This document shows positions 15,901 through 23,290 of a DNA stretch of 64,000 nt, one piece after another. The DNA lies in NCBI RefSeq assembly GCF_003057875.1, contig NZ_PYXZ01000003.1, positions 282,772 through 346,771 of the forward strand. The letters are read 5' to 3'. This stretch comes from Nocardioides currus. GTDB taxonomy: Bacteria; Actinomycetota; Actinomycetes; Propionibacteriales; Nocardioidaceae. The number at the start of each line of letters is the position of its first letter. Within the stretch, counting starts at the first letter, position 1. A program made the translations under genes and the position numbers. A model generated the notes under the pieces. That model was given only the letters and a program-made list of their open reading frames with translations, ran no database searches and had not been told where the DNA came from.

Positions 15901-16827
15901 GGTCGAGGGGTCGGGGTCGGTGATCGACAGCGTGCCGACCTTGGCGACGGCGTTCTCCTCGACCGTCGTGGGAGCGAGGTCGAAGGTCGTGGGCTGGACG
16001 GTCGGGGTGACGGTGGGCGTCGCCGTGGGGGTGGGGGTCGGGGTCGGCGTGGGGGTGGGGGTGGCTGTCGGGGGGGCCGTGGGCGTCGCGGTGGGCGTGG
16101 GGACGGGCGCGGACGGCGTGACCTTGATCGACAGCGCGCGACCTCGGCGCTTGCCCAGGAGGTCGATGGCCTGGACCCGCACGGCGAGGCTCGGGTGGTC
16201 GGCGGCGGTGACGGAGGAGGTCACGAAGAGCTGGTCGCCGCGCAGCTGGACGAGGTCGTTGTCGTCGTCACCGGTGCCCTTCTGCAGGCGGAACCGGATC
16301 CGGTCGCCGGGGTCGGTGTCGCGAGCGGTCAGCAGGCCGGCGCTGACGCGCCCGGCGTTCTCGGGGATCGCACCGCCCGTGCGGCGCGGCTTGCCGGGGA
16401 TGTGGTTGATCGCGCGGAAGAACGTGCCGTCGCAGTCCGCGCGCCGCTCGACGTGCACGAGGCGACCGGCCCGGCCGGTGGCGCAGAGCAGCCCGTCCTT
16501 GTTGCGGGGGAGGGTGAGCTCGCGCTCGCCGTCCTCGCAGCGTCCACCCGTCAGGGCGCCGTCGTGGTCACGGCACAGCGTGAGCGGCCGGTCGACGCGC
16601 AGCGCCGCCCGGCGCTCGTCGTCGCGGCACGACTCGGCGGCGCGCGCCGAGTCGCGCGAGACGCAGACCGACGTGAGGTCGGTCGGCCTCGACGCGGCAT
16701 TTGCCGACGGGCTGTTCTTGACGACCTGGACGGTCGCGACGGGTGCAGCCGAAGCAGGCACGACGGCAAGAGCTGCCCCGACGGTCGTCAGGATCGCAGT
16801 GGCCGCCAGGGTGCGCACACAAGACAT
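9985..16827 (-). CDS. Giant cadherin-repeat and beta-helix surface protein (2280 aa)
   Basis: The protein has a Sec signal peptide (about residues 1-28, ending VPASAAP) and a six-cysteine N-terminal region (about 50-150). One cadherin-like repeat (about 150-240) follows, then a Pro/Thr hinge (about 243-283). Eleven further cadherin-like repeats of about 100 residues (about 284-1360) each end in variants of VTDVNEAPTALTLS with the DPDAGD calcium-site pattern. A VCBS/Ig-like segment (about 1361-1470) precedes a C-terminal parallel beta-helix of over 800 residues starting at VDDSGTAPGTGRSTAPF. No sortase motif or C-terminal membrane anchor is seen. The layout is that of a calcium-stiffened stalk with a beta-helix tip. 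The start has a GGAGG Shine-Dalgarno. It is first in the operon with the three tail-collar proteins, which suggests a joint surface assembly (inference). Confidence 0.88.
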   Translation of the reverse strand: MSCVRTLAATAILTTVGAALAVVPASAAPVATVQVVKNSPSANAASRPTDLTSVCVSRDSARAAESCRDDERRAALRVDRPLTLCRDHDGALTGGRCEDGERELTLPRNKDGLLCATGRAGRLVHVERRADCDGTFFRAINHIPGKPRRTGGAIPENAGRVSAGLLTARDTDPGDRIRFRLQKGTGDDDNDLVQLRGDQLFVTSSVTAADHPSLAVRVQAIDLLGKRRGRALSIKVTPSAPVPTPTATPTAPPTATPTPTPTPTPTPTATPTVTPTVQPTTFDLAPTTVEENAVAKVGTLSITDPDPSTAPAFAITAGGADFEIRAGDQVWTTRALDHEAAATRQLTIRVQDNGVVDLTRSFTIDVTDVDEDPTTIDLSGDTVTENAEALIGTLSVDDPDADSAPVFTITSGGTDLEIRDGDELWSTGLDFETDPTRTVGIHAGGTADLDADVQVTVTDVNEAPTSLALDGDTIVENSPVGTTVGTLSSTDPDAGDTATYALVPAAADNDRFAVDGDELVAADSFDVESTPSATARVVVTDAGGETFARTFTIDVLDVNEAPTSLTLSDDAVDEHQPVGTAVGELDSADPDAGDTATYTLVSGPGSDDNDAFTIDGTTVATAEVLDEATKNEYDIRVRVTDDGGLTREAAFTIAVDPINDAPTALSLSSTSIEENATALVVGTFAAVDSDGPAPFTYDLVGGPGSGDNDAFAITGDTLTADDAFDFEDQDSYAIRVRVSDGATPAESLVETFAIEVVDVNEAPTSLTLDDTVVPEHQPVGTPVGDLDSTDPDAGDTATYTLVGGPGSDDNDAFAIDGATIETAEVLDEATKSSYAVRVRVTDAGGLTREASFTITVDAINDAPSDITLSSSTIAENAGTDATVGTLAATDPDGLAPYTYELVAGTGDGDNDEFTITGNTLRAGRSFDFEARSSHSVRVRVTDAGTPAQAFEKVLVITVTDVNEAPTALTLSNQSVAENSSVGTVVGTLASTDPDAGDTAAYALVAGAADNATFSISSGRLVVAAGIDFEATPSLTARVRVTDAGGLTFVRDFTVAVTDVNEAPTALTLSNQSVLENADAGTSVGILGSTDPDAGDTATYALVTGALDNAQFAIAGGDLVTAAVFDRETKASYAVRVRVTDGGGLSFVRDVTITVTNVNEAPTALTLDSSSIPESSGPDAVVGTFTTTDPDGPLPFSYALVGGAGSADNAAFSITGGSLRAVADLDFEQRTTYTVRVRTADAGGLSFDRAFTITVTDVNEAPTALALSRSDVDENKPAGTVVGTLSASDPDAGSTFTYSLAAGAGDTDNASFAIVGGQLTTASAFDVETRSSYTVRVRVTDNGGLSYATSFTITVNDVNDAPAVGADSYDGTIGNTLAKLGPVTTTGPVVTLTGSLPLANDTDQDGDALSVVPGTLTGSQGGSLTITATGSFSYLPEAGDKDVTDTFTYSVTDGEAISTGTLAMLVGTRRIWWVDDSGTAPGTGRSTAPFTSLSTLNLINTDPDGPDDEIFVHAGSYSSATSVLVLEAGQKLIGERAGLPGLVPAGAAPTLTATGVSTAVQASTGSTISGLDITSTGNGAALATSGTTSSTVTSDVTLRGGTRWAVDYSAGNLVDHQNAATIVGGTLGAVRVTTFNSGSITFSGPVSSSANANSGGIEVGTNGATVTFSGPLSLSTGTANAVTYSGFGNLILSNAANAVTTTTGTGIAVGTGTGSATIAGSVVAADGTAGSAGGQPLRVTGHTGGVLAVPATLAGAGITMGTSGTTLNLSGRLTLRTANPGQAGFSASGGGTISATGTGSTVSTTTGTAVGIVGTAIGTSTGASGVTFASVSSDGAVNGINLQDTGVSNGIFTVVGGGTTCGGDVTAGTTGTTGPGTPATLTATPVLAACSGGVIRNSSASGVRLVNTRATTLTSMSIDGSRGHGVEAVGTAGIVNLTDSQVTGSGDAVGENGVDFTGNAALTGAGVRLTGSFVGDSYDSNLVASGRGSLTVLTSLVSDAGRRGGASGDGARTDVAGADAATLNVSDSVFRDNLGDHVQGSATGTTSTLTTSVARSSFTTSATAVAAGALGGGIVVAGSGTGWGGNAYLSADSNTIRGARTSAVTVSANGTAAAGVVRGSLLRNRIGGSGTDSCSASASGFDLRNRDGSGALRAYVALNDVRECAGPAVSARSTGGTMASDVTVQNNVVGSTNGATAQQAFVGRFNNAPEDTANNTCLSVTGTTQAATGQPSIVIQGHPTIPTRVPSFGGAANTWFTNANNGAVATTTGAYATGPSTCVAP
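12745..15990 (-). repeat. Eleven tandem cadherin-type coding repeats
   Basis: About 300-base coding repeats, each encoding one cadherin-like domain, lie head to tail inside the giant surface-protein gene. Two sub-types alternate in places: units with DEATKN/DEATKS and units with DFEAT/DFEDQ. This suggests block duplication and partial homogenisation. Boundaries are approximate. Confidence 0.75.
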
Positions 16828-16854
16828 TCGTGGTCCTCCCCACAGGTGGGCACG

Positions 16855-16860
16855 AACCTA
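16855..16860 (-). promoter_or_regulatory. -10 hexamer for the cadherin/tail-collar operon
   Basis: TAGGTT on the minus strand would give a leader of about 20 bases that contains the GGGGAGGACC Shine-Dalgarno before the ATG at 16827. A weak CGGACA sits 17 bases further upstream as a possible -35. Confidence 0.4.
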
Positions 16861-16950
16861 CGAAGGATCCGGCGTCCTGTCCGGGGAATGGCGAACATCG
16901 CCGGGGCCGTCCCGTCGCCCGACGAGTGGGGTGTGACGGTGCCCACGTCC

Positions 16951-16956
16951 TAGGGT
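16951..16956 (+). promoter_or_regulatory. -10 hexamer of the probable leaderless hisC-like promoter
   Basis: TAGGGT ends 7 bases before the ATG at 16964, which favours that ATG over the in-frame GTG at 16955. No Shine-Dalgarno is present. Confidence 0.45.
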
Positions 16957-16963
16957 GTCGGCC

Positions 16964-18037
16964 ATGGCTCAGACACCGCAGGCGCGCGCCAACGTGGCGG
17001 CGATCCCGACCTACGTCCCCGGCAAGCCGCCGACGCCGCGACCCGGCCTCACGACCTTCAAGCTCTCCTCCAACGAGAACCCCTACCCGCCGCTGCCCGG
17101 CGTGGTCGAGGCAGCGCTGGGGGCGGCCGAGGCGATGAACCGATATCCCGACATGGGCAACTCCGCGTTGTACGCCGCTCTGTCGGACTACCTCGACGTG
17201 CCGGTCTCCGACCTCGCCGCCGCGACCGGGTCGGTAGCGCTGATCTACCAGCTCTTCAACGCCTTCTGCGAGCCCGGCGACGAGGTCGTCTACGCGTGGC
17301 GCTCCTTCGAGGCCTACCCGATCGCCGCGACCGCCGCCGCCGCGGTGTCGGTGCAGGTCCCGGTGCGGCCCGACGGCCGTCACGACCTCGACGCGATGGC
17401 GGCCGCGATCACCGACCGCACCAGGGTCGTGATCGTGTGCACGCCCAACAACCCGACGGGGCCGGGCGTCACCCAGTCGGAGCTGGACGCCTTCCTGGCC
17501 CGCGTGCCGTCGCACGTGCTGGTGGTGGTGGACGAGGCCTACCTCGAGTTCGTCCGGATGGACGAAGCGATCGACGGGCTCGCGACCTACCGGGCGCACC
17601 CGAACGTCGTGCTCACCCGGACCTTCTCCAAGGCCTACGGGCTGGCCGGCTTCCGGGTCGGCTACGCCGTCGGATCGCCGGCGATCGCCGGCGCCCTCCG
17701 CGCCGTGTCGCTGCCCTTCGGCGTCTCGAGCGTCGCCCAGGCCGCAGCGATCGCCTCGCTCGCCTCCGCCGACGCGCTGTTCGAGCGGGTCGGGGCACTG
17801 GTGGACGAGCGCTCCCGGGTGGTCGAGGGCGTCCGCGCCGCCGGCTGGGACATCCCCGACGCCCAGGGCAACTTCGTGTGGTTCGCGCTCGGTGAGCGCA
17901 CCGACGAGTTCGCCGCCGCGGCCGACGAGCTCGGCATCGTCGTACGCCCCTTCGCCGGCGAGGGGGCCCGCGTGTCCATCGGTGAGGACGAGGCGAACGA
18001 CCGGCTGATCGAGCTCGCGCGCACCTTCCCGCGCTGA
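16964..18037 (+). CDS. hisC: Histidinol-phosphate / aromatic amino-acid aminotransferase
   Basis: This 357-residue fold-type I PLP enzyme has a substrate/cofactor N-terminal segment LSSNENPYPPLPGV, the PLP-phosphate region CTPNNPTGPGVTQSELD, the DEAYLEF segment and the Schiff-base lysine in RTFSKAYGLAGFRVGYA (Lys about residue 223). These match the HisC family. In actinobacteria the same branch includes phenylalanine aminotransferase (Pat). The gene stands alone rather than in a his operon, so Pat is a real alternative and the hisC symbol is provisional. It converges on the metalloprotease gene across a perfect palindrome. Confidence 0.85.
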   Translation: MAQTPQARANVAAIPTYVPGKPPTPRPGLTTFKLSSNENPYPPLPGVVEAALGAAEAMNRYPDMGNSALYAALSDYLDVPVSDLAAATGSVALIYQLFNAFCEPGDEVVYAWRSFEAYPIAATAAAAVSVQVPVRPDGRHDLDAMAAAITDRTRVVIVCTPNNPTGPGVTQSELDAFLARVPSHVLVVVDEAYLEFVRMDEAIDGLATYRAHPNVVLTRTFSKAYGLAGFRVGYAVGSPAIAGALRAVSLPFGVSSVAQAAAIASLASADALFERVGALVDERSRVVEGVRAAGWDIPDAQGNFVWFALGERTDEFAAAADELGIVVRPFAGEGARVSIGEDEANDRLIELARTFPR

Positions 18038-18084
18038 ACTTCTCGAGGGAATTGCGAACTTCTGGGGGTTTGCATGCCCCGGGA

Positions 18085-18122
18085 TGTCTCGGTTTCCCCG
18101 GCTAGCCGGGGAAACCGAGACA
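18085..18122. terminator. Perfect 38-base palindrome, bidirectional terminator
   Basis: Arms of 17 bases (TGTCTCGGTTTCCCCGG and its complement) flank a CTAG centre, making a perfect 38-base palindrome between the convergent hisC-like and metalloprotease genes. No T-tract follows, as is usual in high-GC actinobacteria. Position and symmetry suit termination in both directions. Confidence 0.8.
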
Positions 18123-18131
18123 GGAACCTGA

Positions 18132-21100
18132 TCAGCCCCGGTCGGTCACGACCGCGACGCCCTCGATCTTCACCGGCTTGTTCTTCGCGACGACGATCCG
18201 CAGCTTGCCGCTGGTGGGCTTGGCGAGCTTCACCGTCCGGAGCCGGTTGACCTTGTTCTTGCCCTTGAGGCTGAAGGTCTTGACCCGCTTCTTTCCGATG
18301 AACACCTTGACGCTGCCGGCCTTGCGGGCGGTGCTGACCACCAGTGTGACCTGCGTGGCCTTCTTGATCCGCTTGGTGAGCTGGTCGCCCCGGTCGCGCG
18401 AGGTGACGTAGTCACCGCCGAACGCCGCCGCCCTCGTGACCCGCTTCCAGTCGCCCTTCCGCTTCAGCACGTTGTCGTCGTACGGCACGGTGAAGGTTCG
18501 CGTCGCCGGGGTGGCGTCGGCGACGCCGGCCTGGTCGACCGCCGCGACGGCGAAGACGTGGGTGCCCGCGCCGTACGACTTCGTCAGGCCGCCCGCCGCG
18601 CACGGCACGGTCTTGCCGTCGACCGTGCAGACGAAGGTCGACCCGGGCGCCGTCGAGGAGTAGGCGAAGGCCTGCTCGGTCTTCAGCACGACCGAGTCCT
18701 CGGCCGGGCCGGCGGTGATCTTCGTGTCCGGCGCCGGGCTGGCCTGCAGCTTGAACGAGGCGTCGTTGACGTCGAAGAAGTAGTTGCCGACGGCCTCGAT
18801 CTTGATCCGCACGTCGGCGGCGGTGACGTTGGGCATCAGCAGCGTCTCGGAGCCGTCGTTGGGCGTCGCGGCCGCGAGCACGGTGCCAAAGGTGGCACCG
18901 CCGTCCGTCGAGGCCGAGATCTTCACCGTCGGCGCGAGGGCCTGGGTGTTGTTGACCGCCCACGTGACCGGGACGGCGGTGCCGCCGGCCACGGTCGCGC
19001 CGGGCGTCGCCTGCGAGGTGACCAGGAACGGACCCGCGGTCGGGTCGAGGTTGAGGGTCACGTCGTCGTACGACAGCCCGCCACCCGTCGGGTAGAGGTC
19101 ACGCGCGGTGAGCCGGAAGTGCATGGCCGGCGTCGTGCTGCCGGCCGTGCCGACGTAGCCCGCCCTGGGGAGGTACTCCGAGTAGCACTCCGTCAGCTTC
19201 GGGTCGAGCCGCACGAACGGCACCGGCACCGGCGGCGCCGTCGGGCAGACGCCGGTCGCCGCGTTGGTGTTGCCGCTCAGGATCTGCGCCATGTCGGGGA
19301 AGACCCGCGTCGGGCTGCCGTCGGCGATGTTCTGGTTGGGCGACGGGGTCAGCAGCGAGTCGGCGTCGGAGACCATCGCCTCCTTGCCGAACACCCGGAA
19401 CAGCGGGCCGTTGACCTTGGTGTTGCTCACCAGCGCGGTGCCGCCGGTGCGCTCGGGACCACCGGTGTCGTTCTGCTCCCAGAGGAAGAGCAGCGGGTTG
19501 CCGTCGGCGTCGGTGCCCGACCCGGTGAGGGCGAACGGCGTCTGCATCGGCAGCGTCTTGTCGGCCGGTGCGGCCACCGTCGGGTTGTGGTTGGTGGTGG
19601 CCTCGGCAGCGATGCCGCCGTTGTCGGCCGGCCCGCCCTTGGCGGTCTCGCCGACGAGCGTGGTGACGTCGCCGTTGCCGGTGACGGTCAGGGCGTCGAA
19701 GTCGACGTCGCCGGCGTCGGCGCCGAACACGGTGGGCTCCTCGTTGAAGATCACCTGGAAACCGCGGCTGTCGATCTCGGTCGGGTCGGGGCGGTAGCCC
19801 GTCTCGTCGAAGTCCCACTGAACGACCGACACGTCGGCGCCGGTGGCGGTCTCGATCGCGGCCTCGACACCAGCAGCGGTGTAGTCGGTGCCGTTGGTCA
19901 CCGTGACCGGGGTCGAGCCGTCGTAGCTGATGTTGATCGAGTCGGTGCCGTCGAAGTCACGCAGGGAGACCGTCTGCACCTCGATGTTGGCGTAGTTGGC
20001 GCCCTCCGTGTAGGTCGTCACCTCGTCGACCGTCCGCTGCGAGAAGTAGGGGTCGGAGTGCTCCTGCAGGTTGTCCTGGCGGCAGATCCCGGCGTAGGCC
20101 ATCACCGACGACCCCGAGCCGGGCTCGACCGACGTGGTGCCCTCACGGTTGCCGAGCGAGCAGTTGAGCTGGGTGCCGTTGAAGGTGTGGTTGCCGGCGA
20201 ACTGGTGGCCCATCTCGTGGGCGACGTAGTCGATGGCGAAGAAGTCGCCCTTCGGCTCGGGGAGACCGGTGCAGCCCGAGGCCTTGTAGTCGCCGCCGAC
20301 GACGCCGAGGAACGCGACGCCGCCGCCGTTGACGCCGAGCGCGATGTGGCCGATGTCGTAGTTGGAGGCACCGACGAGCAGGCCGAGCACGTTGCGGTTC
20401 TCACCGAGCGCGGGGGAGTCGCAGAAGTCGAGCCCACCGGGGACGTCGTCGCTGTCGTCGTCGGGCGTGCCGCCGTCGTCGTACAGGCTGAAGCAGGGGG
20501 CGGAGCCGCACGGACCGTCGGGCCCGGTGGCCTCCTCGTCGGTGTCGAAGTTGAGGTCGTCGGTCGCGTTGACGAGGCGCATCGTGATCGCCAGGTCGTC
20601 GTTGTAGACCTGGTTGACGCGGTTCATCAACGTCACCTTCTCGGCCAGCACGTTGGCGGCGCCGAAGTAGGCGGCGTAGGTCGGGTCGGAGGTCAGTGCG
20701 AGGCGGTAGACCTTGCGGGAGACCGACGCGCCCGCGGTGGTGCGCTCGGCTGCGCGCGCCTCGGCGAGCTTGTCGCCGACGCCCGCGATCTCTCCCTCGC
20801 GGCGGCGCTGCTCGCTGGCGGGGAGGTCGGCGCCGTAGTAGCTCAGGTGCTGCGTGGTGCCGCGGGTGTTGTAGGCCGGGTCGACGTACCAGTCGCGCTG
20901 GGCGCCCGCGGTCCGCACCGACGCGTGGAAGCCCATCGGGGTGAGGTCGAGCGCGATCGAGGCGAGCGGGTCGTCGACGCCGCGCCCCGACCAGGTGCCG
21001 ATCTCCGGGTGCGCGGCGGCGAGCTTGGACTCCATCGTCCGGGTGGGGGTGACGCGGAAGGTCTGGAGGGCGCCCGACGGGTCGGGCACCTCGATCTCCG

Positions 21101-21338
21101 CGGTGCCGGTGCCGGTGGGCAGGTCGGCGCGCAGCGACGCGAGGTCGACCCGCGTGGCGGCGTACTCCTTCGGCTCGACGCGGACCTTGCCCCCGGTGGG
21201 CGTGAAGCCCTTGAGGGAGGTGAAGGACCCGTCGTCGGGAGCGGCCGACGCGAGGCTGGTCATCGTCGCCGGCAGCACCCCCGCTCCCAGGACCAGCGTG
21301 ACCGTGACAGCAAGACGACGAACACCGGCAGTGCGCAA
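18132..21338 (-). CDS. Secreted reprolysin-like zinc metalloprotease (about 1068 aa)
   Basis: The protein has a signal peptide (ending LASAAPDD), a propeptide-like region and a metzincin catalytic domain with zinc site HEMGHQFAGNH (first His about residue 374). An extended beta-rich C-terminal half follows, with Ig-like or adhesion segments and a basic tail. Metzincins use the three histidines of HExxHxxGxxH and a downstream Met-turn to hold zinc; substrates are probably extracellular proteins. The TTG at 21338 is preferred because a GAGGGG Shine-Dalgarno lies 8 bases before it and it begins directly at the signal peptide. A GTG at 21389 would add 17 residues. It may be secreted to the medium or cell surface. 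Confidence 0.82.
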   Translation of the reverse strand: MRTAGVRRLAVTVTLVLGAGVLPATMTSLASAAPDDGSFTSLKGFTPTGGKVRVEPKEYAATRVDLASLRADLPTGTGTAEIEVPDPSGALQTFRVTPTRTMESKLAAAHPEIGTWSGRGVDDPLASIALDLTPMGFHASVRTAGAQRDWYVDPAYNTRGTTQHLSYYGADLPASEQRRREGEIAGVGDKLAEARAAERTTAGASVSRKVYRLALTSDPTYAAYFGAANVLAEKVTLMNRVNQVYNDDLAITMRLVNATDDLNFDTDEEATGPDGPCGSAPCFSLYDDGGTPDDDSDDVPGGLDFCDSPALGENRNVLGLLVGASNYDIGHIALGVNGGGVAFLGVVGGDYKASGCTGLPEPKGDFFAIDYVAHEMGHQFAGNHTFNGTQLNCSLGNREGTTSVEPGSGSSVMAYAGICRQDNLQEHSDPYFSQRTVDEVTTYTEGANYANIEVQTVSLRDFDGTDSINISYDGSTPVTVTNGTDYTAAGVEAAIETATGADVSVVQWDFDETGYRPDPTEIDSRGFQVIFNEEPTVFGADAGDVDFDALTVTGNGDVTTLVGETAKGGPADNGGIAAEATTNHNPTVAAPADKTLPMQTPFALTGSGTDADGNPLLFLWEQNDTGGPERTGGTALVSNTKVNGPLFRVFGKEAMVSDADSLLTPSPNQNIADGSPTRVFPDMAQILSGNTNAATGVCPTAPPVPVPFVRLDPKLTECYSEYLPRAGYVGTAGSTTPAMHFRLTARDLYPTGGGLSYDDVTLNLDPTAGPFLVTSQATPGATVAGGTAVPVTWAVNNTQALAPTVKISASTDGGATFGTVLAAATPNDGSETLLMPNVTAADVRIKIEAVGNYFFDVNDASFKLQASPAPDTKITAGPAEDSVVLKTEQAFAYSSTAPGSTFVCTVDGKTVPCAAGGLTKSYGAGTHVFAVAAVDQAGVADATPATRTFTVPYDDNVLKRKGDWKRVTRAAAFGGDYVTSRDRGDQLTKRIKKATQVTLVVSTARKAGSVKVFIGKKRVKTFSLKGKNKVNRLRTVKLAKPTSGKLRIVVAKNKPVKIEGVAVVTDRG

Positions 21339-21459
21339 GGCAGATTCCCCTCGAGTGGCGTGGAGATTGCACTCAAGCACCGTTTTCACCCCAGCGCCAG
21401 AGTCGGGATCCGAAGGGGTGGGACCCGGACAGCGGGCACGTGCGTGCGCCGAGCGGACG

Positions 21460-22725
21460 TCAGTGGTCGACGGGGACCGGGGCGGCCTGGGCCCGGTCCA
21501 TCGACCGGAAGGACGGCACCCGGGTCGGGGCCATCGTCGTCGCGGCGTAGGCGATTCCGGCGACGAGCAGCGCGGGCGCCAGGCCGATCCCGGCGACGGC
21601 GAGGCCGCCGAGGATCCCGCCGAGCGGCATCAGCGACCAGCAGATCGCGGTGTTGAGCGACGAGACCCGGCCCAGCAGCGGCTCGGGGATCCGCTCGAGG
21701 ATGACGGCGCCGAGGATCGGGTTGAGGAACCCGGACGCCAGCCCGGCAAGGGCCATCACGGCGAACACCGCCCAGAGCGGGGAGTCGAACGCCATCACCA
21801 GGAACCGGGGTGCGCCGGCGACCAGGAAGGCGAGGACGTAGGTGCGGTAGCGCGGCAGCGTCTCGCCCCACTTCGCGGCGATCAGCGCGCCGACCACCGA
21901 GGCGCCGCTCATGACGGCGAAGAGCGTCCCGAGCACGGCCACCCCCGCGCCGGAGTCCTTGGCCCACACCGGTGCGAGCACGGCCGACCACGCCTGGTCG
22001 ATCAGGTTGGTGACGGCGACCATCGCGCAGATCGCGACCAGCACGGGCTCGGTCCGCAGGAACCGCCAGCCCTCCACCAGCTCCTGGGCGTACGTCGATG
22101 CGTCGGCCGCCTCCGCCCGCGGGACGGGCTTGCCCAGCCCGGTCGTGGCCAGCCCGAAGACGACGAACGAGACGAGGAAGGAGAACGCGTCGACGTACAA
22201 CGCGTTGGCGGCGCCGATCCCCGCCACCAGCAGCCCGGCGAGGGCAGCACCGAGCATGGTGGACGTGCGCTCGATCGCGCCGGACAGTCCGGTGACCCGC
22301 TCGAGGGAGACGCCGGCGACGCGGGCGATCTCCGGCGTCATCGCGGCCTTGCCGGCGTCGCCCGGCCCGCGCAGGGCGCCGGCGAGCGCGACCAGGCCCA
22401 GCAGCAGCGGGAAGCCGAGGTGGCCGAGGTGGTGCAGCAGCGGGATGGCGCCGACCACGAACGCCGACGCGAGGTCGCAGGCCAGGGTGACGCGGCGGGG
22501 GCCGACGCGGTCGAGGAGCGGTCCGCCGAGCGCCTTGAAGACCACCAGCGGCGTGATCTCGAACGCCGCGACGAGGCCGGTCTGGGTCGCCGAGCCGGTG
22601 GTCGAGAGGACGAACCACGGCACCGCGATCATCGAGATGCGGGTGCCGACGAACGACACGCCTTCGGCGGTCAGGCCGCCGACCAGGGGGGCCCGTCGGG
22701 TCAGCGTGGTCGTGGGCGTGCTCAT
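21460..22725 (-). CDS. MFS transporter
   Basis: This 421-residue major facilitator has about 12 membrane segments. The opening LTAEGVSFVGTRISMIAVPW and the loop GGPLLDRVGPRRVTLACDL resemble the enterobactin-exporter/macrolide-efflux (MefA-like) drug-export group. The substrate is unknown. Its ATG overlaps the stop of an ArsR-type regulator gene (ATGA at 22722-22725). The pair is therefore an autoregulated efflux cassette, with the regulator gene first and the transporter gene second. Confidence 0.88.
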   Translation of the reverse strand: MSTPTTTLTRRAPLVGGLTAEGVSFVGTRISMIAVPWFVLSTTGSATQTGLVAAFEITPLVVFKALGGPLLDRVGPRRVTLACDLASAFVVGAIPLLHHLGHLGFPLLLGLVALAGALRGPGDAGKAAMTPEIARVAGVSLERVTGLSGAIERTSTMLGAALAGLLVAGIGAANALYVDAFSFLVSFVVFGLATTGLGKPVPRAEAADASTYAQELVEGWRFLRTEPVLVAICAMVAVTNLIDQAWSAVLAPVWAKDSGAGVAVLGTLFAVMSGASVVGALIAAKWGETLPRYRTYVLAFLVAGAPRFLVMAFDSPLWAVFAVMALAGLASGFLNPILGAVILERIPEPLLGRVSSLNTAICWSLMPLGGILGGLAVAGIGLAPALLVAGIAYAATTMAPTRVPSFRSMDRAQAAPVPVDH

Positions 22726-23273
22726 GTGTGGGCCCCCGGTCGCGGGAAGGCGTTGAGGTTGACCGCGAAGGGGGCCGCGGTCTCGTCGTCGCTGTGGGGC
22801 GTCTCCTCGATGATCGCCGTCAGCCGCTCCACGAGCGCCTGGGCGCCGGGCGGGGTCAACGAGCGCTCCCAGTCGCTGAGCGTGCCGACCTTCCTCCACG
22901 GCTCGGGCAGCGAGTGCATCTCGGCCACCGCGGCACGCAACCGGTCGCCGTACGCGAGGGCCACGGTCAGGAGGTAGGCCTCGATGTCCTCCTCGGACTC
23001 GCCCTGGCCCTCGAAGTCGGTGCGGGTGCTGTCGTGCGCCGCGCGCCACCAGCGGTCGCGTGCGTTGCCGCGCTCGGTGTCCTCGAGGATGAAGCCGTGC
23101 TGCGCGAGCTGGCGCAGGTGGTAGGACGTCGCGCCGGTGTTGAGGTCGAGCCGCTGCGCGAGCGTGGTCGCGGTCGCGGGCCCCTCGGTGCGGAGCAGGC
23201 CGAGCATCTTCAGCCGGACGGGGTGGCTCAGGGCGCGGAGACCGGCGATGTCGGGGGTGACGGAGGAGGCCAT
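22722..23273 (-). CDS. ArsR-family helix-turn-helix regulator
   Basis: This 183-residue protein has an N-terminal winged helix (about residues 10-85): the segment LRALSHPVRLKMLGLL, then LAQRLDLNTGATSYHLRQLA as recognition region. A C-terminal extension carries DRWWRAAHDST, a pattern seen in the ArsR-like group that controls MFS efflux pumps. No metal-binding cysteine motif (ELCVCDL) is present, so it is not a classical arsenic sensor. The ATG at 23273 is chosen over one at 23312 because the conserved domain starts just after it. It is coupled to the MFS gene, and an inverted repeat of GCAAAGA lies upstream. Confidence 0.88.
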   Translation of the reverse strand: MASSVTPDIAGLRALSHPVRLKMLGLLRTEGPATATTLAQRLDLNTGATSYHLRQLAQHGFILEDTERGNARDRWWRAAHDSTRTDFEGQGESEEDIEAYLLTVALAYGDRLRAAVAEMHSLPEPWRKVGTLSDWERSLTPPGAQALVERLTAIIEETPHSDDETAAPFAVNLNAFPRPGAHT

Positions 23274-23290
23274 GGTCTGAGCGTAGAACT

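Noticed and set aside
6428..16827. Prophage or phage-tail remnant
   Set aside because: Tail-collar proteins alone do not make a prophage. There is no capsid, terminase, tail-tube, sheath, baseplate, integrase or attachment-site-like repeat, and the flanking genes are chromosomal.
14026..16953. A 975-codon open frame on the plus strand opposite the cadherin gene
   Set aside because: It is antisense to recognisable cadherin repeats, has biased Gly/Asp/Arg composition and no domain.
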